A stretch of DNA of 64,000 bases, taken from NCBI GenBank assembly GCA_900551455.1, contig URVV01000005.1, forward strand, positions 1-64,000, in the 5' to 3' direction. The position numbers and the translations under genes were made by a program. This DNA comes from an uncultured Mycoplasmatota bacterium. GTDB lineage: Bacteria > Bacillota_I > Bacilli_A > RF39 > UBA660. Under the pieces are notes generated by a model. It was not told where the DNA came from. It searched no databases and saw only the letters and a program-made list of their open reading frames with translations. Below, piece by piece: positions 42,641-51,907 of the stretch. Positions within the stretch are counted from its first letter, which is position 1; every line of letters begins with the position of its first letter.

Positions 42641-44509
42641 ATGGAAATTCAAAACATTAAAAATCCTCATTTTTTGAAAAAAATGAAAATTAAAGATCTT
42701 GAATTATTATCTAGTGATATTAGAAATTTTATTATTGATAAAGTATCCCATACTGGAGGACATCTATCATCTAATTTAGGTATAACTGATCTAACTATTG
42801 CTATTCATAAAGTTTTTAACAGTCCCCGCGATAAAATAATTTTTGATGTTTCTCACCAATGTTATACTCATAAAATATTAACAGGAAGAGCTAAACAGTT
42901 TGACACTTTAAGACAAATAAATGGCTTATCTGGCTTTCAAAAAAGAAAAGAAAGTCCATATGACTCTTATGAAGCTGGACATTCATCAACCTCTCTTTCT
43001 GCTGCCTTAGGTATGGCTTTAGCTAGAGATAAACAAAATAAAAATTATCATATAGTTGCCGTTATTGGTGATGGTTCTATGGGCAATGGCCTTCCATATG
43101 AAGCAATTAATCATATTGGAGTTACAAAAACCAGACTAATAATTATTTTAAATGATAATGAAATGAGTATTTCTAAAAATGTTGGTGCTCTTCATAATAA
43201 TTTAGACAAAATAAGATCTAATTATGCCTATCACAATGCTAAAGATAAAACCAAACGCTTCCTAAATAAAATTCCTTTAATAGGATCCCCTTTAAGTAAA
43301 AGCGTAACTGCCCTAAAATCCTCATTTAAAAAACTATATTTAAAAGAAGGCTTCCTTTTTGAAGAATTAGGATTAAAATACTATGGACCAATAAATGGGC
43401 ACGATTATAAAGAAATGTTAGCATATCTTGAAATGGCCAAAAAAGAAACTGAGCCAGTATTAATACACGTTATAACTAAAAAAGGGAAGGGATATCCACC
43501 CTGTGAAGAAGATACTATTGGTATGTGGCACGGAATAGGACCTTTTAATAAAGAAACCGGTAAACCCTTAGTAGCCAAAGATGATACAGTAACTTGGAGT
43601 GAAGTAATAAGTAACCATTTAATTGAATTAACCGAAAGAAATAACAATCTAATGGTAATAACTCCTGCAATGACTGGAGGAAGTAAACTATTAAAATATA
43701 AAGAATTATATCCTCATAACTTTATTGATGCTGGTATTGCCGAAGAGCATGCCCTAATTTTAGCCAACGGTATGAGTATTGGAGGATTAATTCCCTTCGT
43801 ATCGATTTATTCAACATTTCTTCAAAGAGGATACGACGAAGTTCTTCACGATATTGCCAGAATGAATACCCACGTCATTTTAGGAATAGATCGTTGCGGA
43901 ATAGTCGGCGAAGATGGTGAAACACATCAAGGAATATATGATCTAACCTTTCTAATGCCCATCCCTAATCTAATAATATCTACCCCCAAAGATAGTATTG
44001 AGGCAGGTAATATTCTATATACAGCTATTTTATCTAAAAAGCCCTTTGCTATAAGATACTCCAAAGATAGACTAAAATACCAAAAAAAGAACTATCAAAT
44101 AATTCCTATAGGATCATGGGAATATTTAGAAAAAGGCCAAGATGCAGTTTTAATAACTTATGGTAATCTCTTAAACAATGCTAAAATAATCAAAAAGAAC
44201 CTTGCCAACACTCTAGATCTAGCTATTGTAAATGCCAGATATCAAAAACCAATAGATACCAATTTATATGATGAAATTCTAACTACTTACCAATCAATCT
44301 TTATTTACGAAGAACAAACTCTTATAAATTCCCTTGGTTTCTATTTAACCACCTATGCTAAAACAAAAAACTACCAAGGAAATATAAAGATATTTGCTAT
44401 TCCTGATGAATTTATTGAACAAGGAAAAAAGAATGAAATCCTTAGTTTACTTGAACTAGATCCAACATCCATTACTAATAAAATTATACAGTCTGTTAAA
44501 CATAAATAA
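42641..44509 (+). CDS. dxs: 1-deoxy-D-xylulose-5-phosphate synthase
   Basis: DXS joins pyruvate and glyceraldehyde 3-phosphate, the first step of the MEP isoprenoid pathway; the product also feeds thiamine and pyridoxal synthesis. The 622-residue enzyme has the thiamine-diphosphate motif GDGSMGNGLPYEA then NDNEMSIS, and the catalytic region IAEEHALILANG and GIDRCGIVGEDGETHQGIYD. Length is normal. It stands alone with its own promoter and terminator; no other MEP gene is in the window. Confidence 0.95.
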   Translation: MEIQNIKNPHFLKKMKIKDLELLSSDIRNFIIDKVSHTGGHLSSNLGITDLTIAIHKVFNSPRDKIIFDVSHQCYTHKILTGRAKQFDTLRQINGLSGFQKRKESPYDSYEAGHSSTSLSAALGMALARDKQNKNYHIVAVIGDGSMGNGLPYEAINHIGVTKTRLIIILNDNEMSISKNVGALHNNLDKIRSNYAYHNAKDKTKRFLNKIPLIGSPLSKSVTALKSSFKKLYLKEGFLFEELGLKYYGPINGHDYKEMLAYLEMAKKETEPVLIHVITKKGKGYPPCEEDTIGMWHGIGPFNKETGKPLVAKDDTVTWSEVISNHLIELTERNNNLMVITPAMTGGSKLLKYKELYPHNFIDAGIAEEHALILANGMSIGGLIPFVSIYSTFLQRGYDEVLHDIARMNTHVILGIDRCGIVGEDGETHQGIYDLTFLMPIPNLIISTPKDSIEAGNILYTAILSKKPFAIRYSKDRLKYQKKNYQIIPIGSWEYLEKGQDAVLITYGNLLNNAKIIKKNLANTLDLAIVNARYQKPIDTNLYDEILTTYQSIFIYEEQTLINSLGFYLTTYAKTKNYQGNIKIFAIPDEFIEQGKKNEILSLLELDPTSITNKIIQSVKHK

Positions 44510-44576
44510 AAAAAATATGGCCAATTACTTTTTAACCATATCAGCATAAGTAATTGAATTATTGCCATATTTTTTT
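44508..44576. terminator. terminator shared by convergent dxs and the Y-family polymerase gene
   Basis: AAAAAAATATGGC (44508-44520) pairs with GCCATATTTTTTT (44564-44576), and CAATTAC (44521-44527) with GTAATTG (44550-44556). The right part lies within the last codons of the minus-strand gene. Confidence 0.65.
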
Positions 44577-45727
44577 CTTATCTTATCAAGTGCTTCTTGT
44601 AAATGTTCATCCTCTTTAACTTCATCATTTACTTGATTAAATATTGACAATTGAATTTTATACACATCTGTCAAATTATTAACACCCACACATAAAGCCC
44701 TAACTTTTTTATCATCATCTGGACTCCATATTTTATTAAAAAGACTAATAGCTTCCTTATAAATATCTTCATCACTATTAATTAAGTTTTCTAACGTTAC
44801 CTGTTTACTAATCTTTGTAAAATTATGAAACTTTACCCATACATTAACATTCGGCGCATACATTCTCTTACTTCTAAGTTTCCTACCCGTATCCATTGAT
44901 AACTTTTTAATAACCATATATATATCATCTAAATTAGTATAATCATATGGTAAAACAATCGAATTGGATATACTCTTTGGATTTCCATAGTCACTCTCTA
45001 CCTGTGAATTATCTATCCCATTAGCATATTCCCACATCATTTTACCCATACTTTTAAAATGCTGAACCAAATAATCTATATCTGTTTGTGCCAATTGCCC
45101 AATTGTCTTAATCCCCAAACTATGTAATTTTTTACTACTAGCTCTACCTATCATAAACAACTCTTCAACATCAAGCCCCCACATTTTCTTCCTAATTTCC
45201 GATAAAAACAACGTATGAACCTTATCTGGCTTAGAAAAATCACTAGCCATCTTCGCCAACAATTTATTATTTCCAATTCCTACATTAACCGTAAATCCAA
45301 AATTATTCTTAATATCATCCTTAATCTTATAAGCAACTTTAACAGGGTTAGGCCAAATATTAATTAAATCAGAAAAATCCACAAAACACTCATCAATCGA
45401 ATATCTTTCAATCTTATCTGTATAACTACTTAAATAAGTGTACATAACATCTGAATATTGCTTATAAACCTTAAATTCTGGAGGATATACCTCTAAATAT
45501 GGACATTTCCTTCTAGCAGCATACAATGTCTCACCAGTAATAACCCCTTTTTGTTTACAAAGATTACTCTTGGCCAAAACAATTCCCTTTCTCTCAGATT
45601 CCTTGCCTCCAATTACCGCATATCTATTTCGAATATCAATCTTACTTCCATTATGTAGCATATTAACCGCAGTCCATGATAAAAAAGCATTATTACAATC
45701 AATATGTAAAATAACTCTTTCCCTCAT
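44525..45727 (-). CDS. dinB: Y-family DNA polymerase (DinB/UmuC-like)
   Basis: The 400-residue translesion polymerase has HIDCNNAFLSW at the N-terminus (first catalytic Asp), SIDECFVDF (second acidic pair), IGIGNNKLLAKMASDFSKPD in the palm and thumb, and the little-finger domain in the C-terminal third. The N-terminal motif differs from the DMDAFFASVE of Pol IV and is closer to Firmicute homologues. No beta-clamp motif was placed with certainty. ATG 45727 has AGGTGGGTGG upstream; the longer frame from GTG 45739 is less likely. Confidence 0.88.
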   Translation of the reverse strand: MRERVILHIDCNNAFLSWTAVNMLHNGSKIDIRNRYAVIGGKESERKGIVLAKSNLCKQKGVITGETLYAARRKCPYLEVYPPEFKVYKQYSDVMYTYLSSYTDKIERYSIDECFVDFSDLINIWPNPVKVAYKIKDDIKNNFGFTVNVGIGNNKLLAKMASDFSKPDKVHTLFLSEIRKKMWGLDVEELFMIGRASSKKLHSLGIKTIGQLAQTDIDYLVQHFKSMGKMMWEYANGIDNSQVESDYGNPKSISNSIVLPYDYTNLDDIYMVIKKLSMDTGRKLRSKRMYAPNVNVWVKFHNFTKISKQVTLENLINSDEDIYKEAISLFNKIWSPDDDKKVRALCVGVNNLTDVYKIQLSIFNQVNDEVKEDEHLQEALDKIRKKYGNNSITYADMVKK

Positions 45728-45845
45728 AATACCACCCACCTAATTATATCAAACATTTGTTAACATTTCAATATTTACTTAGCAAAAAACAAAATTTTGC
45801 CACCTTCAAAAATAAGTCAAATATTATCAAATTATCCATAAAAAA

Positions 45846-45874
45846 TTGCAGTCTTAATTATTTTATGTTATACT
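45846..45874 (+). promoter_or_regulatory. promoter of the prfA operon
   Basis: TTGCAG (45846-45851), 17-bp spacer, TATACT (45869-45874) preceded by TGT as an extended -10. Confidence 0.7.
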
Positions 45875-45902
45875 TATTCCCAGAGAGAAAGGAAGATATT
45901 TT

Positions 45903-46964
45903 ATGATAAATAGACTAGAAGCTATTCAAAAAAGATACGACGAAATATCTCAAGAATTATCAAGTAGTGAAGTCATCAGTAACATCAAAAAAATGACTGA
46001 ACTATCCAAAGAACAAAGAAGATTATCAACTACTGTTGAAATGTATCAAAAATATAAAAGCATTATATCTGATATTGAAACTGCCAAAGAGATGTTAACG
46101 GATAAAGATATGCAAGAATTTGCTAAAGAAGAAATTAATACCCTAACAAAGGAAAAAGAAAAAATAGAAAAAGATTTAGAAATATTACTCTTACCACACG
46201 ATCCTAACGATGAGAAAAATGTTATCGTAGAAATACGTGGAGCCGCTGGCGGAGATGAAGCTAACATTTTTGCCGGAGACTTATTTGATATGTATAATCA
46301 CTATATTAATAACTTTGGTTGGAAAATAGAAATTTTAAATGAAGAACCAGGAACCGCTGGTGGATATTCTCAAATTGAATTTATGATAAAAGGGGAGGGT
46401 GCCTACTCAAAATTAAAATATGAGTCTGGTGCTCACAGGGTCCAAAGAGTTCCTGAAACAGAATCCCAAGGTAGAGTACACACCTCAACTGCTACAGTTT
46501 TAGTAATGCCCGAAGCTGAAGAATTTGACTACGAATTAGATGAATCAGAAGTAAGAATTGATATTACCAGAAGTAGTGGCTGTGGAGGACAAGGTGTTAA
46601 CACTACCGACTCAGCAGTTCGCCTTACCCATATACCAACCGGAATTATTGTCTACTCACAGACAGAACGTAGCCAAATAAAGAACAAAGAAAAAGCCTTT
46701 AAAATCTTAAAAACCAGATTATATGACTTAAAGTTAAGAGAACAAGAAGAAGCCAATGCCACCGAAAGAAAAAACAAAATTGGTACTGGTGACCGTTCAG
46801 AAAAAATAAGAACCTATAACTATCCCCAAAACAGAGTTACTGATCACCGCATTGGATTTACATCTATGAACCTAGATCGCATTATGACAGGAGAACTAGG
46901 AGTAATTATTGAGGCCCTAATCAATGAAAACCAACGAATTGAACTTGAACAAAGCGAAATATAA
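45903..46964 (+). CDS. prfA: peptide chain release factor 1
   Basis: RF1 reads UAA and UAG and releases finished proteins. The 353-residue protein has the catalytic GGQ in SGCGGQGVN and the downstream SQIKNKEKAF segment. The next gene, prmC, methylates that Gln. Its 3-prime end overlaps prmC by 41 nt. Confidence 0.95.
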   Translation: MINRLEAIQKRYDEISQELSSSEVISNIKKMTELSKEQRRLSTTVEMYQKYKSIISDIETAKEMLTDKDMQEFAKEEINTLTKEKEKIEKDLEILLLPHDPNDEKNVIVEIRGAAGGDEANIFAGDLFDMYNHYINNFGWKIEILNEEPGTAGGYSQIEFMIKGEGAYSKLKYESGAHRVQRVPETESQGRVHTSTATVLVMPEAEEFDYELDESEVRIDITRSSGCGGQGVNTTDSAVRLTHIPTGIIVYSQTERSQIKNKEKAFKILKTRLYDLKLREQEEANATERKNKIGTGDRSEKIRTYNYPQNRVTDHRIGFTSMNLDRIMTGELGVIIEALINENQRIELEQSEI

Positions 46965-47697
46965 TTCTGATCTAGAATACCTAAAAAAATATTTAAAAGA
47001 AAACAACCTAGATGAAACTAACCTCATCAAATATCAAAAAGAATTACTTAACAATAGACCAATCCAATATATAGTAGGTAACGTAAACTTTTATGGAAAT
47101 ATTATCGAAGTAAACGAAGACGTTCTAATACCAAGATACGAAACAGAATTTCTTGTAGAAAAAACCATCTCTCTTGCCAAGAAATATTTCCCCCAAAAAA
47201 TAGATATCCTAGATTTAGGAACAGGATCTGGTTGTATTGCTATTACCCTAAAAAAACATCTCGAATCCAATATTGATGCCCTTGATATCTCAAATAAAGC
47301 CTTATCCATAGCCAGAAAAAATGCTCAAAATAATAATGTTAAAATTAATTTTTTAAACAAAGATATAGCAACTTATCAAGAAAAACAATATGATCTAATT
47401 ATTTCTAACCCCCCATACATTTCTGAAGAAGAAGAAATAATGGATTTAGTTAAAAATAATGAACCTCATATAGCCCTATATGCTAAAGATAATGGCTTAT
47501 ATTTCTATAAAAAAATAATTGATAATCTCCCATTAATAACCAAAGAAAAATATTTATTAGCATTAGAAATCGGATATAACCAAGCAATCCCCATAACTGA
47601 ATATGCTAAAAATAAATTAAAAGATATCAACATTACTGTTGAAAAAGACTTGTCAAATAAAGATCGCTATATCTTTATAACTAATATCAAAAAGTAA
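46924..47697 (+). CDS. prmC: release factor glutamine methyltransferase PrmC
   Basis: PrmC methylates the GGQ glutamine of release factors. The 257-residue protein has the SAM site DLGTGSGCIAITL and the NPPY motif ISNPPYISEEE, plus the N-terminal RPIQYIVG segment. It starts inside prfA, and a shorter version is unlikely because the N-terminal helical domain would be lost. Confidence 0.94.
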   Translation: MKTNELNLNKAKYNSDLEYLKKYLKENNLDETNLIKYQKELLNNRPIQYIVGNVNFYGNIIEVNEDVLIPRYETEFLVEKTISLAKKYFPQKIDILDLGTGSGCIAITLKKHLESNIDALDISNKALSIARKNAQNNNVKINFLNKDIATYQEKQYDLIISNPPYISEEEEIMDLVKNNEPHIALYAKDNGLYFYKKIIDNLPLITKEKYLLALEIGYNQAIPITEYAKNKLKDINITVEKDLSNKDRYIFITNIKK

Positions 47698-47723
47698 ATT
47701 AAAATAAAAAATTTACTTTTTTT
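47690..47723 (+). terminator. terminator after prmC
   Basis: AAAAGTAAATT (47690-47700) and AATTTACTTTT (47710-47720) pair and continue into T. The left arm includes the prmC stop. Confidence 0.75.
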
Positions 47724-47768
47724 GTTTAACAATAAAATAAATATAACAATATATTAGTAGGTGATAAG

Positions 47769-48284
47769 ATGAAAAGAAAAATATTTTTAATTCTTCTTGC
47801 TTTAATAATAATAGCTTTATATAAACAAAACAATGAAATAGTATTAATACCAGACTCTTCTATAAGATTAAGAGTTATTCCTAATAGTAATGATCCTATA
47901 GACATTAACATCAAAGAAAAAGTTAAATCATATCTAGAAAAAGATATCTATACCTTAACTAAAGATACCCCCAATATAGATGATGCCAGAAGTATAATTA
48001 AATCAAATATTCCAAATATTGAAACAAATATCAAACAAATATTTAAAGATAACGATTACCAACTTCCTTATACCGTCAATTATGGTAATAATTACTTCCC
48101 TGAAAAAAAATATCAAGGTATCACTTATGAAGAAGGATATTATGAATCATTAGTTATTTCTATTGGTGAAGCCAGTGGCAGTAACTTCTGGTGTGTTCTA
48201 TTTCCCAATTTTTGCCTTATAGATACCGAAGAAAGCCATACTTATAAATCATATTTTCAAGAGTTAATCAATAAAATATTCTAA
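47769..48284 (+). CDS. spoIIR: stage II sporulation protein R (SpoIIR)
   Basis: SpoIIR is the forespore-made signal that triggers SpoIIGA to process pro-sigma-E. The 171-residue protein has a signal-type N-terminus (about 4-18), IRLRVIPNSNDPIDINIKEKVK in parts near residues 33-52, and GSNFWCVLFPNFC near the C-terminus, all typical. TAGGTGATAAG precedes the ATG. The prfA-prmC-spoIIR-mntP order matches B. subtilis. Confidence 0.93.
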   Translation: MKRKIFLILLALIIIALYKQNNEIVLIPDSSIRLRVIPNSNDPIDINIKEKVKSYLEKDIYTLTKDTPNIDDARSIIKSNIPNIETNIKQIFKDNDYQLPYTVNYGNNYFPEKKYQGITYEEGYYESLVISIGEASGSNFWCVLFPNFCLIDTEESHTYKSYFQELINKIF

Positions 48285-48288
48285 AACA

Positions 48289-48338
48289 AAAAAAAGAAGA
48301 GTAATATTTAATAGGTGAATATTATGTCTTCTTTTTTT
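48289..48338 (+). promoter_or_regulatory. hairpin that is both spoIIR terminator and mntP start region
   Basis: AAAAAAAGAAGA (48289-48300) pairs with TCTTCTTTTTTT (48327-48338), and TAATATT (48302-48308) with AATATTA (48318-48324). The loop holds the AGGTG ribosome site and the ATG of mntP (48324-48326) lies in the stem. The T run codes for the first residues of MntP. Confidence 0.6.
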
Positions 48339-48857
48339 ACTGTTTTATTAATTGGAATAAGCTTAAGTATGGATGCCTTTTCTCTAGCCCTAGTATACGG
48401 TATGGCCGGATTATCTTCCGAAGAAAAAATCCTTTTATCCATCATCGTTGGATTATATCATTTCATTATGCCCTTAATAGGCCTTAATTTTGGTCTCATC
48501 ATCAGTAAAATAGATATTATTAGTATTAATTTAATTGCGTCCATTATCTTAGCATATATTGGAGTAGATTTAATCATTTCTAATTATAAAGAAGAAGAAA
48601 CACTAACTATCAGTAGAATGGGATTCCTAATATTTGGTCTATCAGTAAGTATTGACAGCCTTTCCGTGGGAATAGGACTAAAAGCTATTACTAATAACTA
48701 TTATCTCTCATCAACTGTTTTTTCTCTATCAAGCCTAACCTTTACTTATTTAGGCCTTCTTTTAGGAAATATTATTGGTAAAAAAATAGGATCTTATTCT
48801 AAAACAATCGGAGGAATTATTCTGATAATAATCGCGATTATTATCTTTATTAAATAA
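48324..48857 (+). CDS. mntP: manganese efflux pump MntP
   Basis: MntP exports excess Mn2+. The 177-residue protein has six helices and the duplicated acidic motifs SMDAFSLAL (helix 1) and SIDSLSVGIGL (helix 4). ATG 48324 has AGGTGAATATT upstream; GTG 48315 overlaps that site. No yybP-ykoY manganese riboswitch is present before it. Confidence 0.92.
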   Translation: MSSFFTVLLIGISLSMDAFSLALVYGMAGLSSEEKILLSIIVGLYHFIMPLIGLNFGLIISKIDIISINLIASIILAYIGVDLIISNYKEEETLTISRMGFLIFGLSVSIDSLSVGIGLKAITNNYYLSSTVFSLSSLTFTYLGLLLGNIIGKKIGSYSKTIGGIILIIIAIIIFIK

Positions 48858-48862
48858 AATCA

Positions 48863-48891
48863 TTGACAAAATAATATATAATTGATATAAT
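48863..48891 (+). promoter_or_regulatory. full-consensus promoter of tRNA-His
   Basis: TTGACA (48863-48868), 17-bp spacer, TATAAT (48886-48891), 12 bp before the tRNA. Confidence 0.88.
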
Positions 48892-48903
48892 TACAAACGT
48901 ACT

Positions 48904-48980
48904 GGCGGATTTGGTGAAGTGGTTAACACATTGGATTGTGGTTCCAACACGCGTGGGTTCGATTCCCACAATCCGTCCCA
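48904..48980 (+). tRNA. tRNA-His (GUG anticodon)
   Basis: The cloverleaf has G-1 facing C73, acceptor GCGGATT with AATCCGT (one G-U), anticodon stem TTGGA/TCCAA with loop TTGTGGT (anticodon GTG), T arm GTGGG/CCCAC with TTCGATT, and encoded CCA. The extra 5-prime G is the identity mark of tRNA-His. Confidence 0.94.
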
Positions 48981-49018
48981 TTGAAAAAAGTGTTCGAACT
49001 ATTCGAACTAAATATATA

Positions 49019-49049
49019 AAGCAATCTTTTTACAGATTGCTTTTATTTT
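49019..49049 (+). terminator. tRNA-His terminator
   Basis: AAGCAATCT (49019-49027) and AGATTGCTT (49034-49042) pair and T-rich sequence follows. A tandem TTCGAACTA pair lies just before it at 48993-49010. Confidence 0.8.
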
Positions 49050-49127
49050 TATATAAAATAAAGAACTAAACTAAATTAATAGTATATTCTCTTATTGAAA
49101 ATATGCTATTAATATTATATTCTCAAA

Positions 49128-50462
49128 CTATTTAATTAAATAATTAACTACCTCAATTAAATTCATACTATGAGAACCCTTTACTAAGATTGTATCTCCA
49201 TCTTTAATAATTGTCTCAATCTTTTCTAACAACTCTTGATTATTATGAAAATAATAACTATCAATATTCCTATCCTTAACGATATCATAAGTATATCTAG
49301 CAAGCTTTCCAACACAAATAACTACATCAATATTCTTATCTACACACTCCTTACCAATACTTTTATGAATATCTGCTGAAAAATTATCCGTTTCCAGTAT
49401 ATCAGCAAATATAAAAACCTTTCTCCCATCCACCTTGCTAAGCATTGATAAAGCATTTTTAACCGAATCTAAACTAGCATTATACGTATCATCAATAATT
49501 GTAACATTATCTTTTCTTAACACCTCTAATCTATGAGGAGTTAATTTAAATTCCTTTAAAGCATCTACAATATCATCATCACTAACTCCAAGTTTTTTTC
49601 CTACTGCATAAGCCAATAAAGCATTATAAACATAAGCTCTACTACCAACAGGTATAGTTATATATCTATCATTAATATAAAATTCAGAACTAAATACTCC
49701 CTCTTTTAAATCGTGAACCATATAATCACTTTTTTTATCTATTCCAACTGTTATTAAATTATCATACTTAACTGTTCTAAGCAAGTCATTATCATTATTA
49801 ATAATTAAAGTTCCATCAACCATTCCATCCAATATTTCTAATTTTGCCTTAAGAATATTTTCTCTACTACCAAGATTTCCAATATGGGATGTTCCAATAT
49901 TAGTAATAACCGCAACATTAGGCTTAGCAATATTAGATAAATCGTGCATTTCCTTAAAATGATTCATCCCCATTTCTAATACTAAACATTCCTCATCTTT
50001 AAGTTTAAGAATTGTTAAAGGAAGACCAATCTCATTATTAAAATTTCCTTCCGTCGCCAATACCTTATATTTTTTACTAAGGATTTTATAAATCATATCC
50101 TTAACCGAAGTTTTTCCTGTACTACCAGTAATTCCTACTACCGGAATATCATATAATTCCCTTTTATATTTAGCAATATCTTGCAAAGCTTTAACTGAAT
50201 CACTAACCAACACCACCGTTTTGTCCCTAATATAATCTCGATCAATTACTTCTATATTATCTAAAACGCATACCTTAGCACCCTTTAAAAAAGCCTCCTT
50301 ATAAAAAGAATTCCCATCAAAGTTTTCTCCTCTAATACCAAAGTAAACATCTCCATCATAACAATTTCTCGTATCCTTAGTAAAATTTATACAAACAATA
50401 TTCTCATCCCCAGAGATAAGTTCTCCTTTACAAATATTTACAATATCCTTAACATATATCAT
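49128..50462 (-). CDS. murF: UDP-MurNAc-tripeptide-D-Ala-D-Ala ligase MurF
   Basis: MurF adds D-Ala-D-Ala to the UDP-MurNAc tripeptide, the last cytoplasmic step of the peptidoglycan precursor. The 444-residue protein has the N-terminal uridine domain (SRxxxx-like TKDTRNCYDGDVYFGIRG), ATP loop GITGSTGKTS, LVLEMGMNHFKEM, and DDTYNASLDSVKNAL in the C-terminal domain. ATG 50462 has GGAGGG upstream; the frame continues to 50504 without a site. It is not next to ddl or mraY here. Confidence 0.95.
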   Translation of the reverse strand: MIYVKDIVNICKGELISGDENIVCINFTKDTRNCYDGDVYFGIRGENFDGNSFYKEAFLKGAKVCVLDNIEVIDRDYIRDKTVVLVSDSVKALQDIAKYKRELYDIPVVGITGSTGKTSVKDMIYKILSKKYKVLATEGNFNNEIGLPLTILKLKDEECLVLEMGMNHFKEMHDLSNIAKPNVAVITNIGTSHIGNLGSRENILKAKLEILDGMVDGTLIINNDNDLLRTVKYDNLITVGIDKKSDYMVHDLKEGVFSSEFYINDRYITIPVGSRAYVYNALLAYAVGKKLGVSDDDIVDALKEFKLTPHRLEVLRKDNVTIIDDTYNASLDSVKNALSMLSKVDGRKVFIFADILETDNFSADIHKSIGKECVDKNIDVVICVGKLARYTYDIVKDRNIDSYYFHNNQELLEKIETIIKDGDTILVKGSHSMNLIEVVNYLIK

Positions 50463-50554
50463 AACTATCCCTCCACCAAAATTATACCATACTTTAGCAA
50501 ACATAAATATCTTGATAAAAAAAGTTTACAAATATTAATTGTAAACTACAAATA

Positions 50555-50899
50555 TTATTGATTTAGTTTTCCTCTAGCATTATTTGTCATCACACACAAC
50601 ATATTAATAACAAAGTCTAGTTCTGAATTAGAAAGACAAGAACAATATTGATTTACTTTCTTAATCTTATTTAATTTAGCCACTTCTCCCTCTTTACCAT
50701 CAAGATTAACCCCGAGTAAAGAATCAATACTAACACTAAAAGTTTCAGCCAACCTCGTCAATACTTCAGCGGTCGGTAAAGACTTATTAGTTTCAATTCT
50801 GGATAAGTAATTTCTATTAATTTTTAATATCTTAGACATTTCTTCTTGACTAACATTATTGTTATATCTGATGTTTTTAATTTTACTTCCTAAATCCAT
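50555..50899 (-). CDS. small XRE-family regulator (SinR-like layout)
   Basis: The 114-residue protein has an N-terminal helix-turn-helix (about 6-60; VSQEEMSKILKINRNYLSRIE) and a helical C-terminal part. GGAGGTAA precedes the ATG. It is divergent from the HD-domain gene at 51122, and the gap between them carries repeated ATATTACCA sites (50962-51001), probably its operators. Confidence 0.85.
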   Translation of the reverse strand: MDLGSKIKNIRYNNNVSQEEMSKILKINRNYLSRIETNKSLPTAEVLTRLAETFSVSIDSLLGVNLDGKEGEVAKLNKIKKVNQYCSCLSNSELDFVINMLCVMTNNARGKLNQ

Positions 50900-50961
50900 G
50901 ATTTACCTCCACTACAGTTAATTATAATAAAAGGAAAGATATAAATTAACTCATTATCAAA

Positions 50962-51001
50962 ATATTACCATAATTGGTAGGAATATTACCAAATATTACC
51001 A
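50962..51001. promoter_or_regulatory. cluster of TATTACCA operator-like repeats
   Basis: ATATTACCA occurs at 50962-50970, 50983-50991 and 50993-51001, with an inverted TTGGTA at 50974-50979. The spacing suggests a cooperative DNA-binding protein, most simply the divergent XRE regulator. Confidence 0.55.
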
Positions 51002-51121
51002 ATAAAAAAGTAAAAACTATTATCTAAAAATATTGAAAAATATTAGTAATTGTTATATACTAATTATACATATAGAATTTTATCAATAACAAAATAGATA
51101 TCCATATCAGAAAGGTAACAT

Positions 51122-51871
51122 ATGAAAAGTAGTAGATTATTAAGATATTTTGAAGAATATATAAAGAAAATAGATATGAACAACACCTGGTCTAAAGCCA
51201 AGTATTTTCATTCTCTAAAATCAATGGATTTAGCAAAAATAATAGCTAGTGAAATGAATATCTTTACTGAAGAAGAAATCGTTGTCATCGAACTAATTGC
51301 TTTATTTCACGATATCGGTAACTTTGAACAAAAAAACTATAATTATTTAGATAATGTTGAACAAGATAGCACTATGAAATCAATTGAAATACTATTTGAA
51401 GATGGGTTAATTAGAAAAATAACTAATGAAACTAAGTATGACAATTTAATTAAATTAGGAATTTTTTGTCACAATAAAGATGGCCTTCCTAAAAACATAG
51501 ATGATAAAACTATCTGTATATGTAATATTATGAAAGATGTCCACAAATTAGAAGAACTACGTATGGTTATAAATTATCCATATATTGATAACCGTATTGA
51601 TACATATCCTAGTACTCTCGTATATAACGACTTCAAATTATTTAGACAAATAGAAAATAAAGTATCCGACAACAATGCCGATAACATCCTAATCGTATTA
51701 TCTAATCTATTTGCCCTAAACTATAAATCAAGTTATTCAATTGTTCAAGAAAAAGAGTACATTGAAAAAATAACTAATTCTTTGATTTTTGAAGATAAAA
51801 AAATAGAAAAATTTTTTAAACAAATTGAATTAGTCTTAAAAAATTATATTAAAAAGAAAATAGAAAAATAA
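51122..51871 (+). CDS. HD-domain phosphohydrolase-like protein, copy 1
   Basis: The 249-residue protein has an HD pattern: His in KYFHSLKS (about 29), HD in LFHDIGNFEQ (about 63-64), His in GIFCHNKDG and Asp in MKDVHKLEEL. The metal site looks complete. It is similar in layout and motifs to the gene at 52163, so the two are paralogues lying on either side of the valS T-box. Substrate unknown; HD enzymes of this size often act on nucleotides. Confidence 0.75.
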   Translation: MKSSRLLRYFEEYIKKIDMNNTWSKAKYFHSLKSMDLAKIIASEMNIFTEEEIVVIELIALFHDIGNFEQKNYNYLDNVEQDSTMKSIEILFEDGLIRKITNETKYDNLIKLGIFCHNKDGLPKNIDDKTICICNIMKDVHKLEELRMVINYPYIDNRIDTYPSTLVYNDFKLFRQIENKVSDNNADNILIVLSNLFALNYKSSYSIVQEKEYIEKITNSLIFEDKKIEKFFKQIELVLKNYIKKKIEK

Positions 51872-51874
51872 AAG

Positions 51875-51902
51875 TTGCAAAATAAAAATAATATGATATA
51901 AT
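51875..51902 (+). promoter_or_regulatory. promoter of the valS T-box transcript
   Basis: TTGCAA (51875-51880), 16-bp spacer, TATAAT (51897-51902), starting 3 bp after the stop of the HD gene. Confidence 0.75.
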
Positions 51903-51907
51903 ATTGA

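Noticed and set aside
48285..48323. Manganese riboswitch before mntP
   Set aside because: The gap is about 40 bp and consists of one hairpin; a yybP-ykoY riboswitch would need far more sequence and its conserved loops.
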